Source: Chimonanthus salicifolius (lineage: Eukaryota; Streptophyta; Magnoliopsida; Laurales; Calycanthaceae). Taken from it: a stretch of DNA of 64,000 nucleotides. Below are positions 59,041 to 64,000 of the stretch, in pieces (position 1 is the first letter of the stretch; each line of letters starts with the position of its first letter). The stretch lies in assembly GCA_013350335.1 (NCBI GenBank), contig CM023540.1, positions 21,333,828 through 21,397,827 on the forward strand, written 5' to 3'. Below the pieces are notes generated by a model that saw only the letters and a program-made list of their open reading frames with translations, ran no database searches and was not told the DNA's origin. A program made the position numbers and the translations under genes.

Positions 59041-61457
59041 TGTCCGTCTAACGGCATCCATTAAAAAGATAAACTGAGTCACGAGATTAAGTCAGATTCC
59101 ACGAATGACCAGTCGACCGTTAGATCATTAATTCGTACGAGTGGGCCAACGCGGTAACGGAGAAAACACTACGTCGATGCATAGTATGCGTAGGTTAAAT
59201 ATTCCCGCGCATGCCCTGCGCACGTTAGATTGCTTCACTTAGTCAAACTGAAATATTAGCCCTGAACTTTCCATGTTCCTTCCTTTCCAATAGACCAAGA
59301 CTATACTAACTCTTTCATTATATAAAGATTTCCGTTCTATTGTTTGTCTTCAACAAAGTAAACCACGTGGTCACTATTTTAGCAATCTTCCCATTAAATA
59401 AAAAATCAATTGTCCAAAGAACTTAACATTAAGAGACCATACGTGGATTGTGATCTAGGGTTTCGATTTAATATCATCCAAAGGTCTTATATCCAAAAAT
59501 TTATTTAAATTTTACGTAGAGTCAAAGACCAACTTATTTATCTATATGGGTATAGTTCAATTGGTAATCTCCTGCTTTAAAAAATAAGAGATGCCAGGTT
59601 CGAATTCCCATGACCTCACATAGTGTGCTCTAAGAAAAGTGGGTATCACTCGTAGAGATTTTACGCAGGATTTTCTGCAGTTTCTACTCATAAAATTCAA
59701 AAAAAAAAAAAAATCCAAATTCATACTATAGTTTCTAGATGACTCGACATGCTAATTTAGTTCCTTGTTCAAGTCATATTTACAGTCATTCAAGTATATA
59801 TGACTAGATTTTTTTTTTTAGAGTGGATGTAAATGTCTATATCTAAATATTTCACTTATAAGTCATTGACTCTGCTATGGTGATTTTCACATCTATTCAA
59901 AGTACATTAGCATATGCAATTATATATCATGGTGTATCAAACGAATAAGACATTAATGATACTTGTTGGATTAGAGTTCTCCTTTTCTAGGTGTTGGATT
60001 GTAAACGATCATGTCTAAATATGTCACTTATTAAACATTATCTATAATACACTTATATACATTAAAATTGTTATAAGAGTATCATATCAATTACATTCAT
60101 ATTTGAAATAATTGAATGAATTGCTTCGAATTTATTTTTTTTGAATTTACGTGTGGGAAACTCGTAACTCCTATTTATGACTAATAATGAATTTGCATTT
60201 TGGCAGTAAGAGGAGTTCAAAGAAATTTATACATAACTTTTTAGATAAAATTTCCATTGGATTAAAATTCATTAGCTGTCTACAACCGGACTGATGATTA
60301 TTCGAATCCTTGTCCATTTAACATAGATCATCGTCATGGACTTAATCCAACCCTAGCCCATTTAACATAGAAAAATTTGTCCAAATTGAGTGTCATAATA
60401 TGTGTATAATGATTAAAAAAAAAATGGTTGCATCATTTTAACCATCCAATATTACTCTTTGAATATGGGACATTTACATATTCCATGATATAGTAAGCTA
60501 TGGAGACCTGGCATGGCCATTTCACCAAAAAAGATAAAGAAAAATTCAGCTTTTGTGATCTATCATTATCACCAAGACTAAAGAAAGCAACATGTTCTGA
60601 GCGCTCCATATTTGACTTAATGCATCTTAGAATATATATTCCATTCTATTGTGTCATAATGTAATAAATTATTCTCATTTATAATAAATCTCACAATTTA
60701 TACGGTAGAGATGCATGTGCATGTGGTGAGAATCCAAATTTCACTGATTTTGATTATGGACGTCATCTATGTTTGAAATCAAAATGTGATATAAAACATG
60801 AGAAATAGGTTCATTGACGCATCAAATAATATGATAATTAGATCTAATAAAGTATAGATACTCAAGCTCATATTAGGCTTCTACTTTTTAACGTAAAATC
60901 ATGAAATAAATGAGCTCTAAATTAAAATTCTTTTATTGAATAATAGCTATTTTTTAACTTTATATTTTAGAGTTAGAAAACTCATGTTAACATTTGAATA
61001 AATCTGGAGGTTTTGTCTAATTTAATTTCATCTAGTTTTGAACTCTAAAATGATGCCCAATATCCTACTCTTTTTTCCAACTACTAACTTGAAATTCTCA
61101 TATGTTGCGTCTGGATGAGAGATAAATAATGGAAATCAATTGTTACCCTTCTTTATCCTTATTTGATTATTAAATGGTAAGAGTAAAAAAATCTTAATTT
61201 TACCTTTTTTTTATCTCTTCACTCTCACTTTTAAAACCCTTTTAAAAAAAAATATTCAAAATTGATTACTACTCTTATCTCTCATGAACCAGTCACACCA
61301 AGGGCCAGCCATATGGAAGACTAACATCAAATTGTCCTGAAAAAATGGTCCTAAACTATAAATAATTTTACAAACAGTCAGTCGCCCTCTTCCTTCAATC
61401 CCTCCTTCCTCTGCCTTTGGTTTCTCTCTTCTTGGAGAGAGTGGGAGAGAGAGAGAG
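59041..61457 (+). other. Intergenic and upstream region of the protease gene
   Basis: Mostly AT-rich DNA with one clear SINE (59547-59715). 61080-61310 vaguely resembles the transposon termini (GTCTGGATGAGAGATAA). 61378-61457 is a C/T-rich leader ending in a GA repeat just before the ATG, as in many plant 5' untranslated regions. No other gene. Confidence 0.5.
59547..59715 (+). repeat. tRNA-derived SINE
   Basis: Pol III A box TAGTTCAATTGG (59553-59564) and B box GGTTCGAATTCC, spaced as in a tRNA, then a tRNA-unrelated body (GTGGGTATCACTCGTAGAG) and an A-tail of 14 or so. Not a tRNA gene: the middle (CTTTAAAAAATAAGAG) cannot form an anticodon arm and stem set. Confidence 0.82.
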
Positions 61458-62680
61458 ATGAGCTCTCAGAATCTAACAGGCTTTGTAATAATCACTCTAC
61501 CAACAGCAGACGATCCTTCTAAAGGCAAAACCATCACTGCTTTCACAATCTCTGACTCGCCTTCAGAACTACCATCCCTTCAACAATCCCAACCACAGCC
61601 GCAAAATGAAATCCAAACGCCTCCTTCAGCCTCTCCACACCCCAACACTTCCTCCATTTCATTCAATTCAATCTTCAACAGCAAACCCACAAGACTATTG
61701 AGCTTCTTGTGTACTACGCTTCTGCTCTTCCTGCTCTGGCAGTGCCTTTCTTCTCAGACCCATTTCGAATTTCTTAGGAATTCTGATGAGCGAAACCGTG
61801 AGCCTGAATCTTTTCTACTCGATCTGTATCCCAAATCCAGCACGGAGTTTCAGCCCGACGCAGAAGTTAAGCTGGGAAGTCTTGTGAGGAGATACCATGC
61901 TGCCATGGATGGAATAAAACATCGTCGGAAGGATGGCGCTTCAATCAATTCTTCATCTGTTATTCCTGTTGGAGGAAACGTCTACCCAGATGGGTATGTG
62001 GGTTATCCATTATTTATACTGAATTGTTGAACTTTTATCAGTTTTGTTGGTGGCAGTTGATAGAACAATTGAAAATTGATGGGCCCATTTTCCTGCACAC
62101 AATCGTTGGATGATCTCATTTCAGTATTTACCGCGTAGTGCTGATTAATTTGGTATTGGACTCACCTCAAATCAAAGACATTTTTTAATTTTGGGAATTA
62201 TAATTCTGATTAATTGGTCATTGAACTCATTCTGAATTACAATCATCTGTAAATTTTGGGGCGTTATAAGTCTGATCAATTTGTAAAAACGCTTGGGAAA
62301 TTCATCATAGACTTGTTGCCTTTGAACCAATTTGTTTACAGTCAGTCTCAAGTTCTGTGCTTGGATTAAGTGAAGAGGGAAAGCTAAAAACCCTATCAGA
62401 GCTCATATGATTGGTCATGGAATTTATAAGAATTTTAGACCTCTAATGGAAACAAAATTAAGCAGTATTCCTTTAGTAGAAAACTTTCATGACTAAACAG
62501 AGCTATAGTCTTTCTTTGTAGGAAATATTTTGGTTATATATTATACTGATCAGTTCAACTACAGAGGAGTCAAATCCAATCATTTTCTTTGCTATTAATC
62601 TGCATATATTGTAAGATTTTGTGCCAACGACTGATATAGTGTTGCGTAGGAGGAAGAATTTTTTTATTTTTGTTGTCCTT

Positions 62681-62719
<39 letters not shown>

Positions 62720-63276
62720 TATTCTTTGGATGTGCATGACTATTGACATTCATTTTCTTGGTCCTTTATGATGGGAATTTTGTTGAATACATCTTACTGC
62801 TGATATATTATCACTGACGCTCTTCACTCCGTTATTTTGCGCCATTTTCTTTCCTTCAAATATGGAACACTGCTAATTAGATCACATACTCTATAAAAGC
62901 CACATATCAATCCAAGATACCTTTTTTTTCTAAATGGAGTTACTACTCAAATGATGTATATGTGCCCCTTTATCTACTTGCGTGACCAAGATTAGCAAGG
63001 ATCATTAATCATTGTGATAGTTTGTGTCTTTATTTTTCATGTCATGCTTTGTTTGGCTGTTCTCATTATTACTTTGTTCTTATCTTTTTCATTTTTTTAG
63101 AGCTTTGGAATGTGAATGGTGGTTTACCAGTCTTACCTCATTCTCTGTTGTCTTGCAGATTGTATTATGCATCAATTCTTGTTGGGAATCCTCCAAGACC
63201 TTTCTTCCTTGACATGGATACTGGGAGTGACTTGACATGGATTCAGTGTGATGCTCCATGCACTAGCTGTGCTAAG
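61458..63276 (+). CDS. APCB1: Pepsin-like aspartyl protease, membrane-anchored, APCB1-like (5' part)
   Basis: Exon 1 is 61458-61993 and exon 2 is 63159-63276 (ends at a codon boundary, AAG before GTAATT); together 218 residues. Intron 1 (61994-63158, GT-AG) carries a GA repeat. The start is the first ATG after a GA-rich leader. Residues 1-75 are Ser/Pro/Gln-rich; about 77-97 (LLSFLCTTLLLFLLW) form one membrane span. GGNVYPDGLYYASILVGNPP leads into DMDTGSDLTWIQCDAPC, with the first catalytic Asp in DTGS. This order and the VYPDG-LYY and CDAPCTSCAK wording match Arabidopsis APCB1, which cleaves the co-chaperone BAG6 in defence-related autophagy; that function is transferred by similarity. The second Asp and the rest lie beyond the window: 63277-64000 shows only intron-like sequence with a G-tract at about 63923-63934. 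Confidence 0.88.
62684..62713 (+). repeat. GA microsatellite in protease intron 1
   Basis: Fifteen GA units, uninterrupted. Confidence 0.9.
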
Positions 63277-64000
63277 GTAATTCTTGTTACTATTATACTT
63301 GCTGATATGTATCATGTGCCATTAATGAATTTTTGCAGTAGAATTCCAAAATTTTCATAACAATTTTGCTTCCATTTTTTATGGCATTTGGTCTATTTGG
63401 AAGTTTATGTTTAATCTCTGATGGATTAGAATCTGCAGCCGCTATTGTCATGGATACAACTATTTTTTAAGTGGTGGCAACACATTGATGGTTCCAGTTT
63501 CACTTCATCATCTACTGACTATCCTCATTGTAAATGGAGCATAGACAGATAATTACACTGATAATCCAATCCTATTTCCTAATAATGGGCATCAAACATG
63601 TGGCTAAAAAAGAAAATCTTAAAATTTCCAATTCAACATGCTCAACAGGTCAACCACTTCAAAAAAACATGTTCGACAGGTGAAATCAGATGTGTGAATC
63701 TCCATTAGTTCTATTTTGTGTTCCTCCATCCACACACCATGTTTAAACACTCCACATTAACATTCTTGTAAATCATATGTACCATGGACAAATTTTGACC
63801 TCAAGAGCTAAACCACACTGTACTCTACCCCTTCCTTGACACATTCTAGTGTCTTCCATTTTTATTTATGCTTTTTATCCATTATTATAGTGAGATCTCT
63901 GTGAAGTTCAAAGTTAGAAGAAGTGGGGGGGGGGAGGAGTTATTTGGGTTTTAACCTTTAGGAGGAATTTGATGGACTATGAGATATCCAATTTTGGTGC

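Noticed and set aside
59547..59620. Possible tRNA gene
   Set aside because: A and B boxes are present, but the arms do not pair and no anticodon loop can be placed; an A-tail follows. Called a SINE.

Overview
The window is nuclear DNA of a flowering plant, probably a woody eudicot; the species cannot be fixed from the sequence alone. It is AT-rich, has introns, and is dominated by transposable elements. Every gene I can support is on the + strand.

The main content is a tandem cluster of R2R3-MYB genes of the anthocyanin-regulator type (subgroup 6, PAP1/MYB113-like) between about 8.4 and 45.2 kb. It has five loci: copy 1 (9485-12212, a pseudogene with a frameshift, a nonsense codon and no exon 3), copy 2 (14102-18710, open, 232 codons, with a 2.3 kb LTR retrotransposon in intron 1), copy 3 (38487-39951, open but with a frameshifted, shortened C-terminus), an orphan decayed exon 3 (42219-42642), and copy 4 (43805-45189, the most canonical intact gene, with a MITE in intron 2). 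All four copies with an exon 2 share a non-canonical GC donor at intron 2. Copies 1 and 2 lie in a direct tandem duplication (8365-12928 and 12929-about 17510) that copied an already inserted retrotransposon.

The right end (61458-63276 and beyond) holds the first two exons of a membrane-anchored pepsin-like aspartyl protease resembling Arabidopsis APCB1. The gene runs off the window.

The rest is repeat DNA. 0-8.6 kb: three LTR copies of one family, one of them hosting a nested long-inverted-repeat MITE. 18.7-29 kb: SINEs, LTR fragments, a three-LTR TRIM array (23702-24514), a hAT-type MITE (25858-26235) and a Mutator-type MITE (28079-28689). 29.2-31.1 kb: a complete solo LTR. 31-38 kb: SINEs, simple repeats and MITEs. 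46.8-48.9 kb: a large inverted repeat whose outer ends match the MYB promoter. 51-56 kb: TRIM-like fragments and two minisatellites (42 and 20 bp units). 56.4-59.0 kb: a palindromic element and a DNA transposon carrying eight copies of a 158-bp unit.

Together this looks like a pigment-regulator MYB cluster evolving by duplication and decay inside a retrotransposon-rich region. Shared insertions (a SINE behind copies 2, 3 and 4; an LTR element in copies 1 and 2) and empty sites in paralogues allow the order of events to be read directly.
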